From positions 124,001 through 188,000 of the forward strand of contig DATJOJ010000063.1 in the NCBI GenBank assembly GCA_035507035.1: a stretch of 64,000 nt of DNA, written 5' to 3'. This document shows positions 8,666 to 16,351 of the stretch, piece by piece. The position numbers and the translations under genes were made by a program. Position 1 is the first letter of the stretch, and each line of letters begins with the position of its first letter. The notes beneath the pieces are model-generated. The model did no database searches and was not told where the DNA came from. It saw only the letters and a list, made by a program, of their open reading frames with translations. The DNA is from DATJOJ01 sp035507035. GTDB lineage: Bacteria > Acidobacteriota > Terriglobia > Terriglobales > Acidobacteriaceae.

Positions 8666-9547
8666 TTGCAGCTTCTCATCGAGAACGTCAGCAAGCGCTA
8701 TGGCTCCAACACCTGGGCACTGCGCAATTTCAGCTTGCAGCTGGGTACCGGCGTGCTGGGCTTGCTCGGCCCGAACGGCGCAGGCAAAACCACGTTGATG
8801 AGTATTCTCGCCACGATCACCCGCGCGAGCGAGGGCAAGATCACATGGAATGGCACGGATGTGGCAGCGCATCCCGACGCGCTGCGGGCAGTTCTTGGCT
8901 ACTTGCCGCAGGATTTCGGAGTTTATCCGAATCTGAATGCGGTGGAGTTTCTCGAATATCTGGCAGCAGTGAAGGGACTGGACGGGCCGTCATCCCGGCG
9001 TCGCATTGATGAGTTATTAGACCTGGTCAATCTGACCGACGTTCAAAAACGGCCGCTGGGCAGCTTTTCCGGGGGTATGCGCCAGCGCGTCGGCATCGCG
9101 CAGGCGCTGCTGAACGATCCCCAATTGCTGATCGTCGACGAACCAACCGCTGGATTAGACCCCGAAGAACGAGTGCGCTTCCGCAATCTGCTCTCGGAAC
9201 TTTCCGGCGAGCGGATCGTCATTCTGTCGACGCACATCGTCTCTGATGTGGAAGCTACGGCCACCGACATTGCACTTATTTCCAAGGGCACGCTGGTCGC
9301 CCACGCTTCGCCGGAAGGATTACTGCGTCAGGTGGAAGGCAAAGTCTGGGAGTGGACGATTCCCAGCGCCGATCTGACTGCGGCCAGGCAGAAGTATTTG
9401 ATCAGCAATACGACTCGCCGTAGCGACGGCGTTCACGCGCGAGTGCTCACTTCCGAGCCACCGGTTCGTGCTGTTCCAGCCCTGCCAAACCTGGAAGATG
9501 CGTATCTTTATTGCCTGTCTACTCATCGCGCCGGAGCAGCCGCGTGA
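8666..9547 (+). CDS. ABC transporter ATP-binding protein
   Basis: 293 residues with all ABC ATPase motifs: Walker A GPNGAGKT (35-42), signature SGGMRQR (135-141), Walker B LLIVDEP (154-160) and the H-loop His190. It belongs to the exporter-type ATPases of the CcmA/GldA/NatA kind and would power the permease encoded next, whose GTG overlaps this gene's TGA by 4 bp. The start is TTG 8666, preceded by GGAGGAAGA. The last 70 residues are a variable C-terminal domain common in these exporters. The substrate is unknown. Confidence 0.9.
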   Translation: MQLLIENVSKRYGSNTWALRNFSLQLGTGVLGLLGPNGAGKTTLMSILATITRASEGKITWNGTDVAAHPDALRAVLGYLPQDFGVYPNLNAVEFLEYLAAVKGLDGPSSRRRIDELLDLVNLTDVQKRPLGSFSGGMRQRVGIAQALLNDPQLLIVDEPTAGLDPEERVRFRNLLSELSGERIVILSTHIVSDVEATATDIALISKGTLVAHASPEGLLRQVEGKVWEWTIPSADLTAARQKYLISNTTRRSDGVHARVLTSEPPVRAVPALPNLEDAYLYCLSTHRAGAAA

Positions 9548-11112
9548 ACCGCGCCTACGTTCTCTATGAGATGGGCAAGGCCGATTTCCTGGAGCGAGTG
9601 CGGCGTTACAGCTTCCTGCTCACGCTGGCGGGAGCGCTGTACCTCGGCTACAGCGTAGCAACGGAAAAGATGTGGGTAGTGATTGGCAACCGGTATCGTG
9701 GAGTCTATAACTCTGCGTGGATTGGCGCGATTATGGCTGTCAGTTGCTCGGCCTTTCTCTCGCTAATCGGATTCTACGTGGTGAAGAACTCGGTACAGCG
9801 CGACACGGAAACTCGCGTGGGACAGATCCTTGCCGCGACGCCGATGCGCAAGAGCTTTTACGCTTTGGCCAAAACGCTGAGCAATTTTGCGGTGCTGGCG
9901 TTCATGGTGGTGGTGCTGATGTTCGCGGCCCTAGCCATGCAACTCCTGCACGCCGAGAATCGTGAGCTTTCGATTGGGAAACTATGCTCACCATTCTTGC
10001 TGATTGCTTTGCCGGCGATGGCCGTGACATCGGCGATCGCGGTTCTGTTCGAGATGCTGCCGTTGCTGAACGGCGGATTTGGCAACGTCGCCTATTTTTT
10101 CGTCTGGAGCTCTGGGCTAGCGGTCAGCGCTCAAATCAAAGCTTCAGACCCGACGGGAATTCAATTGTTGTTTCGCAGCGCGGGGGCGGCGCTTTCGAAG
10201 ATCGATCCCAGTCACCAAAACAGTTTCAGCCTCACCATTGGTGGGCAGCGTGCCGTCCGCACATTTGTGTGGGATGGTTTCGATTGGACAGCTTCCATGG
10301 TCGCGGGCCGCCTGATGTGGGTGCTGATTGCCATCGGCATCGCGCTGCTGGCATCTCTGTTTTTTCACCGCTTCGATCCCGCGCGGGAGTTTTGGAGAAA
10401 AAAGAAAGCCGATGTTTCAGTGAAATCGCCAGCGGGAGAAACAGAGTCTACAAATCAAAATGCTCGTGAAACTCGGCCCGCGCAATTGACACCGCTCGCT
10501 GGCAGGGCTGCCAAGTTACGGTTTTTTCAAATTGCTACGTCTGAATTGCGCCTCATGCTCAAGGGTCAGCGCTGGTGGTGGTATGCGGGCGCTGCAGGAA
10601 TTCTGATCGGAAGCCTGGTTTCTCCCTTGACTGATTCGCGCGGTGGGTGGCTGGTTGCGGCTTGGATTTGGCCGGTGCTGATTTGGTCGCAGATGGGATC
10701 CCGCGAGAATCGCTATACCACGCAGGCGCTGATTTTTTCCTGCGAGCGCGCATTGCAGCGACAATTGCCGGCAGTGTGGGCAGCGGGCGTAATCCTATCC
10801 ACGCTCACGGGGGCCGGAGTGGGTGTTCGGCTTCTGATCGCCGCAGATTGGCAAGGAGTGCTGGCGTGGCTCGCTGGAGCGTTGTTTATTCCCAGCCTTG
10901 CTTTGGCGATGGGAGTCTGGAGCGGGGGCAGCAAGGCTTTTGAAGCGCTCTACACCGTCTGGTGGTATGTCGGCCCGCTGCATCACGTGCCGGGCATCGA
11001 TTTCGCCGGAACCACGGCGGCGTCCTCGAATGCGGCGGCATACATGCTAGTGACAACAGCGTTGTTAGCGACGGCGTATGTCGGGCGCAGGACGCGACTG
11101 GGCTACGCCTGA
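9544..11112 (+). CDS. ABC-2-like transporter permease
   Basis: 522 residues with about 10-12 predicted transmembrane helices in two blocks (about 30-260 and 350-515) separated by a charged loop (about 285-330, KKKADVSVKS). The GTG start overlaps the ATPase stop (GTGA), which indicates translational coupling and a two-component exporter. Similar large permeases occur beside NatA-like ATPases in acidobacteria and Bacteroidetes. I can read no substrate motif. Family membership is inferred from topology and context. Confidence 0.8.
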   Translation: MNRAYVLYEMGKADFLERVRRYSFLLTLAGALYLGYSVATEKMWVVIGNRYRGVYNSAWIGAIMAVSCSAFLSLIGFYVVKNSVQRDTETRVGQILAATPMRKSFYALAKTLSNFAVLAFMVVVLMFAALAMQLLHAENRELSIGKLCSPFLLIALPAMAVTSAIAVLFEMLPLLNGGFGNVAYFFVWSSGLAVSAQIKASDPTGIQLLFRSAGAALSKIDPSHQNSFSLTIGGQRAVRTFVWDGFDWTASMVAGRLMWVLIAIGIALLASLFFHRFDPAREFWRKKKADVSVKSPAGETESTNQNARETRPAQLTPLAGRAAKLRFFQIATSELRLMLKGQRWWWYAGAAGILIGSLVSPLTDSRGGWLVAAWIWPVLIWSQMGSRENRYTTQALIFSCERALQRQLPAVWAAGVILSTLTGAGVGVRLLIAADWQGVLAWLAGALFIPSLALAMGVWSGGSKAFEALYTVWWYVGPLHHVPGIDFAGTTAASSNAAAYMLVTTALLATAYVGRRTRLGYA

Positions 11113-11181
11113 GACGTGCCGCCTGCTGGTTTTCCGAAATGGCGCGGGAGGATATTCCGCATATATACGGACAGCGTTTTT

Positions 11182-11550
11182 TCAAGCCAGGCCGACGTGA
11201 ATACCAAGAGTCTCGGCGGCCTTACGGAGACGTTGATCTCTTGTCCACAGAAGCGTGGGAGAGCTGATAAAAACAGATGCGATCAGGTGTGCGTCGGTCA
11301 GACCGATCCCGAGGCTGTACAAACGACGCGCCTCAATCATCCGCCGCACCTCATTCAATTGGGCGACTTTTATCTGCGGCAAAAGATCCAGCAAAGCAAG
11401 CGTCTTCGCCCGATCCCGCAAAGATCCCAGCGCAAGCTCCGCGATGATGAAAGGGTGGATCACAATCTGGCCCTGATCCAGATGCCAGCGCAGCTTCTTG
11501 TTGCCGGCGCGGAGGTGATCGATCCAGATCGAGGTGTCGGCGAGAATCAA
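11182..11550 (-). CDS. vapC: VapC-type PIN-domain toxin
   Basis: 122 residues, the usual VapC length. The PIN acidic residues are all present: Asp5 in ADTSIW, Glu38 in IIAELALG, Asp86 in GLTDAHLIA and Asp105 in LWTRDQRL. VapC proteins are Mg-dependent ribonucleases that often cut tRNA or the rRNA sarcin-ricin loop. The ATG overlaps the antitoxin stop by 4 bp (ATGA), the standard vapBC arrangement. An apparently functional pair; no defects seen. Confidence 0.93.
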   Translation of the reverse strand: MILADTSIWIDHLRAGNKKLRWHLDQGQIVIHPFIIAELALGSLRDRAKTLALLDLLPQIKVAQLNEVRRMIEARRLYSLGIGLTDAHLIASVFISSPTLLWTRDQRLRKAAETLGIHVGLA

Positions 11551-11744
11551 CGCCGGCGCCCTCTACGGCGCGGGATGTTCTTCAACGCGGGCATGGTGCC
11601 TCCCAAAGAGGCCAATCGGCGCGCGCTTTCGCGTTCGATGAGGGCCTTCAGCGCCTCGCGAATCAACGCCGTTTTTTCCTCTACCCCAGTGAAGTCCTGG
11701 GCGATGCGGATGAGGTCGTCGTCGAGTGCAATAGTGGTTCGCAT
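11547..11744 (-). CDS. vapB: VapB-type antitoxin
   Basis: 65 residues. The N-terminal MRTTIALDDDLIRIAQD is a ribbon-helix-helix-like DNA-binding segment, and the Arg-rich C-terminus (IPRRRGRRR) would contact the toxin. The protein should neutralise VapC and repress its own promoter. The gene has no SD sequence, and its ATG lies only about 4 nt after the predicted transcription start, so the mRNA may be leaderless. A palindromic operator spans the promoter (separate entry). Confidence 0.9.
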   Translation of the reverse strand: MRTTIALDDDLIRIAQDFTGVEEKTALIREALKALIERESARRLASLGGTMPALKNIPRRRGRRR

Positions 11745-11747
11745 ATG

Positions 11748-11787
11748 GGCACTTATTATAGCATCATATGATGTCGTATTATGTGCC
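11748..11787 (-). promoter_or_regulatory. vapBC promoter and operator palindrome
   Basis: A perfect 12-bp palindrome CATCATATGATG (11762-11773) lies at the centre of a 40-bp imperfect palindrome whose outer arms are GGCAC (11748-11752) and GTGCC (11783-11787). On the minus strand TATAAT (11760-11755) forms a consensus -10 inside it; no good -35 is seen. This geometry suits binding by the VapBC complex. Confidence 0.75.
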
Positions 11788-12077
11788 TCACGTAACCGAT
11801 TTCATCGCTCACCTACACCAGTGACAACCAACCCATAGTCGGCTACAATCCCAGCCCATCCCCCGAGCCCGGCAATGATTGCTCTGCAGGCCTGCGCGAC
11901 GTACCTGGAGCGGGTGAATCCGGGTTGGTGGCAAGCGGCAACGCAGGCGATATTGGGGGCATGAAATGGTCGGTTAAGCGGTTGTTCCGATCTGGAACAG
12001 ATGCCCGGTAGTGTTGTTCACTCGTCACAACGAATTCCCGCCACTAGTTCTTACAATTCACTCAGCAGGCAGCGTTT
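11788..12077. other. Intergenic region upstream of the tRNA-like gene
   Basis: 290 bp, no gene supported. It holds a -10-like TACAAT at 12052-12057, which would start transcription about 12064, just before the tRNA; the -35 is poor. TCACTCG at 12018-12024 is complementary to the 5' side of the tRNA variable arm. Confidence 0.35.
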
Positions 12078-12163
12078 GGAAGGTGTTGCCAGTGGGTACT
12101 GGCCGCCGCCTGCGAAGCGGTCGAGTGACATCAGCCACTAGGGTTCAAGTCCCTCGCCTTCCG
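12078..12163 (+). tRNA. Type II tRNA with 8/4 acceptor/T-stem (allo-tRNA), anticodon GCG
   Basis: An 86-nt cloverleaf read by eye. The acceptor stem has 8 bp, GGAAGGTG (12078-12085) with CGCCTTCC (12155-12162), including one T-G wobble. The T stem has only 4 bp, AGGG/CCCT, around loop TTCAAGT (12144-12150). The D arm is GCCA/TGGC with loop GTGGGTAC. The anticodon stem GCCGC/GCGGT closes loop CTGCGAA with T33 and anticodon GCG (12112-12114). The long variable arm has stem AGTG/CACT (12124-12139). The discriminator is G (12163) and no CCA is encoded. A normal 7/5 branch would leave a T-C mismatch. Long variable arm and G73 are serine identity features, while GCG reads the arginine codon CGC. 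Such 8/4 tRNAs are known from Acidobacteria as allo-tRNAs. Expression and charging are not shown. Confidence 0.85.
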
Positions 12164-12256
12164 TAGTCACTCGACTAGAACCAAAGTGTCCTTGACAAAG
12201 CTGCCGTTAGAGTTATTCTGGAATTGCTTCGCAGGCGGTGTTCAGTACCCAATTTC

Positions 12257-12283
12257 AAAGCCCGGCTTAGGCCGGGCTTTTGC
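12257..12283 (+). terminator. Terminator downstream of the tRNA
   Basis: A perfect 10-bp inverted repeat, AAAGCCCGGC (12257-12266)/GCCGGGCTTT (12271-12280), with loop TTAG and a short T tract. It lies 93 nt after the tRNA and could end its transcript. It may also act on the opposite strand, since the stem carries an A tract on its other side. Confidence 0.75.
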
Positions 12284-12401
12284 TTTCGGGGCGGGTGCCG
12301 CACCCTCTTCGCTTCCGTTTCCTTGGAGGGACAGGTTGGGCGGGCCGCGCACTTCCGACGTTAGCTGGCAAAATAGCTCCCGGAATCAGGCACCCCTCCG
12401 G

Positions 12402-14315
12402 TCACTGTACCCGCACACGTGCTACTCCAGGGGATGGATGCCCATCGACGGTCGCGGGTTCGTACTCCCAGCTCATAAGGGCTGCGCGAATAGCTTTAAT
12501 GAATGAGTCGTCCGTGGTGCCCTGCACCTCGACATCCCGTACATGGCCGTGCTCGTCAATGCTTAACTGACACAAGGCTTTTCCTGTAAAGCCGTGGATC
12601 GACGGCGGGAGGCTGTAAACAACTCGCGGGGCAGTGAATCGCTCATAGTCGTCCTTGGTCGTAAAAACAGGCTTCGCTCCAGAGACGTTAAAAAGGCTTT
12701 CGTCGGCCTTGTCGACCGGCTCTAGGATGTCGATGCTGATCTCCATCTTGCCCATATCGCCCCCAATGTTCGTAAGCTTACGCGCTATGTTTTTCCCCGC
12801 AAACGGCTTCAGATCGTTGTAGATCGTCAACGTTGAGTAGTGGAAGTGGCCGCGGAGAAACTTGGTTTTCTCGTCGACAAAGTAAAGGTAGGTTAAAGCG
12901 TCAGGTCTACCCTGTGGACTGATATAGCCACGCGAGACCCGAAGCAGAGGTAGATTGCTGAGCGTCGTATTCGCCACGGTCCAGTCCGCTTCGTGGAAAT
13001 CTACCTCGCCGTCTCCAGGTATCCCAAATGAAATGGAATCCATCACGTCGTCGGCCAGCCGTGGAGCAAATTTTCCTCCGAAGATTCTGTAGAAGGCGTC
13101 TTCCGTACGTACTTCAAGGAGGGAATTGTTGCTCAGCTTTACCTCTCTGCGCCACTTCGCTGCTGAAATCCAAGTCTCCTCATACGTCCCATCCACGCTG
13201 TTGTCCGAAGAACGGAAGCTGGCTTTCATATGAAATGCCGGAGCACCCTCCAACCGCAGATCGCTGGTCGCGCGCACGCCGTCGAAGATCGGCTTCGCCA
13301 AGGGCTCATTTGCAGATGTGCGATATTCAGGGGGAAACGGCAGAATCAGCGTAGTCTGGATCTGTGCCGGGATTCCGTCCACGTTTTGGGGCTGAAATGT
13401 CCATTTCTTAACGGCGGTTAGTACAGCATCCTCGACTTGGTTCTCCACTGGACTGTAGGTCCAGGCTTGCTTCACATTCCCATCGCGTCCAATGACAACC
13501 TCAACCTTGACACTTTCAACCGTGAGCTTCTTGTTGACCGGAGGCCATTGAACATCCTCCCTCTTGACAAGGAAGGTACGCGCTTGTCGCTCGCCGACTC
13601 TCTCCGTCGTCATTTGCTGCGAGGGAAGAGTCGACTGGGAAACAGCGAACAGCGATTCATCGACATTGTCGAGATCGCGCAAAGTGTCGATGCGAATGTT
13701 AATGGGGTTGTCCTTCGTCGCGTATGCCACGATCTTGTCGTGGAACTTACGGTAGTCCGTCATGACCCCATAGCAGCAGGTCGGCGACCAGAGGTAAATC
13801 AACAGGCCGGTCTTGCAGTCATAAGAAAGCAGAACCCTGTTCTCGGTGCCCTCCGCGTCGTTGAAGTACTTTTCCGCCATGCACTGGCCTTGTCCCGATC
13901 CCGGTTCCGCTCCCATCAGTCCAAGTTGGTTCATCAGGTCAACAGCCGATTTCGGCAACGGGTCAACGATCTCATCGGCCAGCATCTCGTCATAAACCGG
14001 GAAATAGTCGCCGTTATTCTCCTCGTGGATCGCATCACCGTTGACGACATGTGTCTGCGAAAAGTCCCTGAGCTTAATGACGCGGCGCCACTTCGTGGGT
14101 GAAAGCCAATATTCCTCGACGGTTCCATTAAATTCGGAGCTGGCATTCTCCTTATCGGTAATTGTGGCCTTCAGGTAAAAAGGCCTGCCCCCTGGCTCCG
14201 CAAGCGTGGAACGATGGATCATTTGGTCAAGTAGCTTGCCGACAGGAACCTTGTTCGCGCTGGCAAGCGACAGTTGTGAGATAACTAGGAAACTCGCTGT
14301 AAGTCGAAAACGCAT
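12402..14315 (-). CDS. Secreted protein with two TonB_C-like domains in tandem halves
   Basis: 637 residues with a signal peptide (1-20, ending SLASA). The protein is an internal duplication: each half has a beta-rich domain with a WRR(V/E)(I/V)KL motif (LSPTKWRR near 74 and ISAAKWRR near 377) followed by a TonB C-terminal-like domain (about 258-325 and 575-637). Each TonB_C copy has the typical pattern: V-x-V-x(3)-DGxVxxA, then a helix with a W, then P. The usual TonB partners and the TonB box-binding transmembrane helix are missing, so it is a periplasmic or surface protein rather than an energy transducer. ATG 14315 has AGAGG upstream. Acidobacteria carry many such stand-alone TonB_C proteins of unknown function. 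Confidence 0.75.
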   Translation of the reverse strand: MRFRLTASFLVISQLSLASANKVPVGKLLDQMIHRSTLAEPGGRPFYLKATITDKENASSEFNGTVEEYWLSPTKWRRVIKLRDFSQTHVVNGDAIHEENNGDYFPVYDEMLADEIVDPLPKSAVDLMNQLGLMGAEPGSGQGQCMAEKYFNDAEGTENRVLLSYDCKTGLLIYLWSPTCCYGVMTDYRKFHDKIVAYATKDNPINIRIDTLRDLDNVDESLFAVSQSTLPSQQMTTERVGERQARTFLVKREDVQWPPVNKKLTVESVKVEVVIGRDGNVKQAWTYSPVENQVEDAVLTAVKKWTFQPQNVDGIPAQIQTTLILPFPPEYRTSANEPLAKPIFDGVRATSDLRLEGAPAFHMKASFRSSDNSVDGTYEETWISAAKWRREVKLSNNSLLEVRTEDAFYRIFGGKFAPRLADDVMDSISFGIPGDGEVDFHEADWTVANTTLSNLPLLRVSRGYISPQGRPDALTYLYFVDEKTKFLRGHFHYSTLTIYNDLKPFAGKNIARKLTNIGGDMGKMEISIDILEPVDKADESLFNVSGAKPVFTTKDDYERFTAPRVVYSLPPSIHGFTGKALCQLSIDEHGHVRDVEVQGTTDDSFIKAIRAALMSWEYEPATVDGHPSPGVARVRVQ

Positions 14316-14497
14316 AGCCGGGCCTCTTACTAGGATCGGGCTTCTATATTATGCACACTTCTCTCACTTGCCCAGGCCCGTCATTGAATCGATGGGCGAG
14401 CGCCGTTTGCCCCTTTTTCCACCCACCTGTAAGATTATCTGTTTCATTCTTACCAGCTCACCGCGCCAGCAATCCCGCGCGAGAAAGAGGATCACTC

Positions 14498-15871
14498 ATG
14501 GCTTCTCCGGCAGTGGCATTCGCCCGTGACAATCAGCAGCGCTTCTTAAACGAACTCAAAGATCTGCTTCGCATTCCCAGCGTCAGCACCCTCGAAGAAC
14601 ACAAATCCGATGTGCAGAAGGCCGCCGATTTTGTGGCCAGCGAGTTGCGCCGCATCGGCATGGACAACGTTGAGGTCATTCCGACCAAGGGCCACCCGCT
14701 CATTTATGCCGACTGGCTGCATGCCCACGGCAAGCCGACGGTGCTGATGTATGCGCATTTTGACGTCCAGCCTCCCGATCCGCTCGACGAATGGAAGACG
14801 CCGCCGTTTGAGCCGACCGAGCGCAACAACAACATTTATGCCCGCGGCGCGGTCGACGACAAAGGCCAGCTCTGGATGGAAGTTAAGGCGCTCGAATCAC
14901 TGATGAAGGCGCACGATGGCAAGCTGCCTCTCAACGTGAAAATCATTTTCGAAGGCGAAGAAGAAGTCGGCGGCGAATCGATTGCTGCCTATGTCCGCAA
15001 AGAGAAAGCCAAGCTGAAAGCCGACTTCGCGTTGGTCTGCGACACGGAGCTATTCGCGCCCGATCTTCCGACGTTATGTGTGGGGCTGCGTGGCTTGGTT
15101 TACACCGAAATCGAAGCCAAGGGCGCGATGACCGATCTGCACTCGGGCGTCTACGGCGGCGCGGCGCCGAATCCGTTCTTTGCGCTGATTGAAATCATCA
15201 GCAAGCTGAAAGATTCGAAGGGAAAGATTCTGATTCCGGGCTTCTATAGCAAAGTCAAGAAGCCGACCAACGATGAGCTGAAAGCCTGGAAGCGGCTGCC
15301 GTTTAACGAAGAAAAATATCGTAAGACCGAAGTCGGATCGAAAGTGCTGACGGGCGAGCCGGGATATTCGGTGATGTATCGCACGTGGGCGCGGCCTACG
15401 CTCGAAGTTCACGGCATGCCCGGTGGCTTCGTCGGGGCGGGGGCAAAAACAGTTATTCCCGCCAAGGCGAAAGCCAAAGTTTCCATGCGGCTCGTGCCCA
15501 ATCAGGATCCGGATGACATCTTGAAGCGCTACACGAACTTCGTGAAGAAACTCACGCCAAAAGGAATCGAAACGAAGATTACGGTTCACAGCAAAGGCCC
15601 GGCCTGCGTGGTGAGCACAGACAATAAGTACATTGAGGCTGCGACTGAAGCCATGCACGATATTTTCAAGAAAGATACCGTGTTCATTCGCTCCGGCGGC
15701 TCGATTCCGATCGTGACCGATTTCCAGGATGTGCTGAAGATTCCATCGGTGATGATGGGATTTGGACTGCCAGACGACAATCTGCACGCTCCCAATGAGA
15801 AGTTTCATATTCCGAACTTCTATCGCGGGATCGAATCGATTTGTCTGTTCTTTGAGAAGTTGGGCGGGTAA
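14498..15871 (+). CDS. M20 family metallo-dipeptidase
   Basis: 457 residues, typical of the CNDP/PepV-like M20A branch. Metal and catalytic residues are visible: His87 and Asp89 (AHFDVQPP), Asp120 (RGAVDDKG), the Glu pair in EGEEEVGGE (152-160), Asp182 (CDTE), His215 in the dimerisation domain (LHSGVYGG) and His430 near the end. It would hydrolyse dipeptides or N-acyl amino acids with two Zn(II) ions. No signal peptide is seen from ATG 14498, which has AAGAGGA upstream. An in-frame start at 14351 would add 49 residues of non-conserved sequence and is unlikely. It stands alone, transcribed away from the TonB_C gene. Confidence 0.9.
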   Translation: MASPAVAFARDNQQRFLNELKDLLRIPSVSTLEEHKSDVQKAADFVASELRRIGMDNVEVIPTKGHPLIYADWLHAHGKPTVLMYAHFDVQPPDPLDEWKTPPFEPTERNNNIYARGAVDDKGQLWMEVKALESLMKAHDGKLPLNVKIIFEGEEEVGGESIAAYVRKEKAKLKADFALVCDTELFAPDLPTLCVGLRGLVYTEIEAKGAMTDLHSGVYGGAAPNPFFALIEIISKLKDSKGKILIPGFYSKVKKPTNDELKAWKRLPFNEEKYRKTEVGSKVLTGEPGYSVMYRTWARPTLEVHGMPGGFVGAGAKTVIPAKAKAKVSMRLVPNQDPDDILKRYTNFVKKLTPKGIETKITVHSKGPACVVSTDNKYIEAATEAMHDIFKKDTVFIRSGGSIPIVTDFQDVLKIPSVMMGFGLPDDNLHAPNEKFHIPNFYRGIESICLFFEKLGG

Positions 15872-15931
15872 GGCAGCTGCTGAGCTTCGCTCGGCCGGAC
15901 AGCCGAGGGCGGCTGTCACACGCAAACTTGA

Positions 15932-15964
15932 GGCGAGGGCTTCACGAAGTGAAGCTCTCGCCTG
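15932..15964. repeat. Long intergenic hairpin
   Basis: AGGCGAGGGCTTCAC pairs with GTGAAGCTCTCGCCT over 15 positions with one G-T wobble, closing a GAA loop. There is no T-run. It could be an interspersed palindromic unit; no second copy is obvious in this window. Confidence 0.6.
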
Positions 15965-16107
15965 CTCAAAAACTGATTGCTTCCGCCCTCCCGCTGCGCT
16001 AGCCTGATTCTGCTCTCGCGATTCTTCCCTCCTTCTTTCCTCCGGCACCACTTTCACGGCCATGAGTTGCATTGCCTGTGCAAAATCAGGTAGTTATTTG
16101 CATGGGG

Positions 16108-16123
16108 GCACTATATATAGTGT
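16108..16123. promoter_or_regulatory. NrdR-box-like palindrome
   Basis: CACTATATATAGTG (16109-16122) is a perfect 14-bp palindrome and, with its flanks, matches 15 of 16 positions of the NrdR box consensus acaCwAtATaTwGtgt. NrdR normally binds two boxes about 31 bp apart; the second is not visible here, and no ribonucleotide reductase gene is in the window. Confidence 0.45.
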
Positions 16124-16351
16124 TATATTGCTTGACCCCGATAAGATTTCATCGTTTAATTAGCTTCAATCTGTGCGTCCTGCCCAGCCGAGGGAGACGT
16201 TTTGCATAGGGGCAATGGCTGATGGAATCTAAGTAGTTAACGTTCGTAACAGCAGATCTCTCGGCTGCCGTCGCAGTCGCAAGCGAAGCCGGGCTTCGCG
16301 AGAGATGACAAAGTCGTAGGAATCATTGTCGGCGCCACGAAGGAGTACGCA

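Larger units (their letters stand above)
15872..16351. other. Intergenic region upstream of smc with several palindromes
   Basis: 480 bp without a gene. In order it holds: a 15-bp hairpin (15932-15964); the repeated 14-mer TTTGCATGGGGGCA (16097-16110) and TTTGCATAGGGGCA (16201-16214); a NrdR-box-like palindrome (16108-16123); and a nested hairpin (16256-16306) with outer arms ATCTCTCG/CGAGAGAT and inner arms CGAAGC/GCTTCG. Confidence 0.7.

Noticed and set aside
11116..11838. 240-codon plus-strand frame opposite vapBC
   Set aside because: vapBC has complete motifs and an operator; the frame is a shadow.
12186..12506. 106-codon plus-strand frame after the tRNA
   Set aside because: Crosses the strong hairpin at 12257-12280 and overlaps the 3' end of the TonB_C gene on the other strand; no domain.
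15074..16072. 332-codon minus-strand frame opposite the M20 peptidase
   Set aside because: It runs antisense to a gene with all catalytic residues; its product is His/Arg-rich with no domain, as expected from GC-rich shadow frames.
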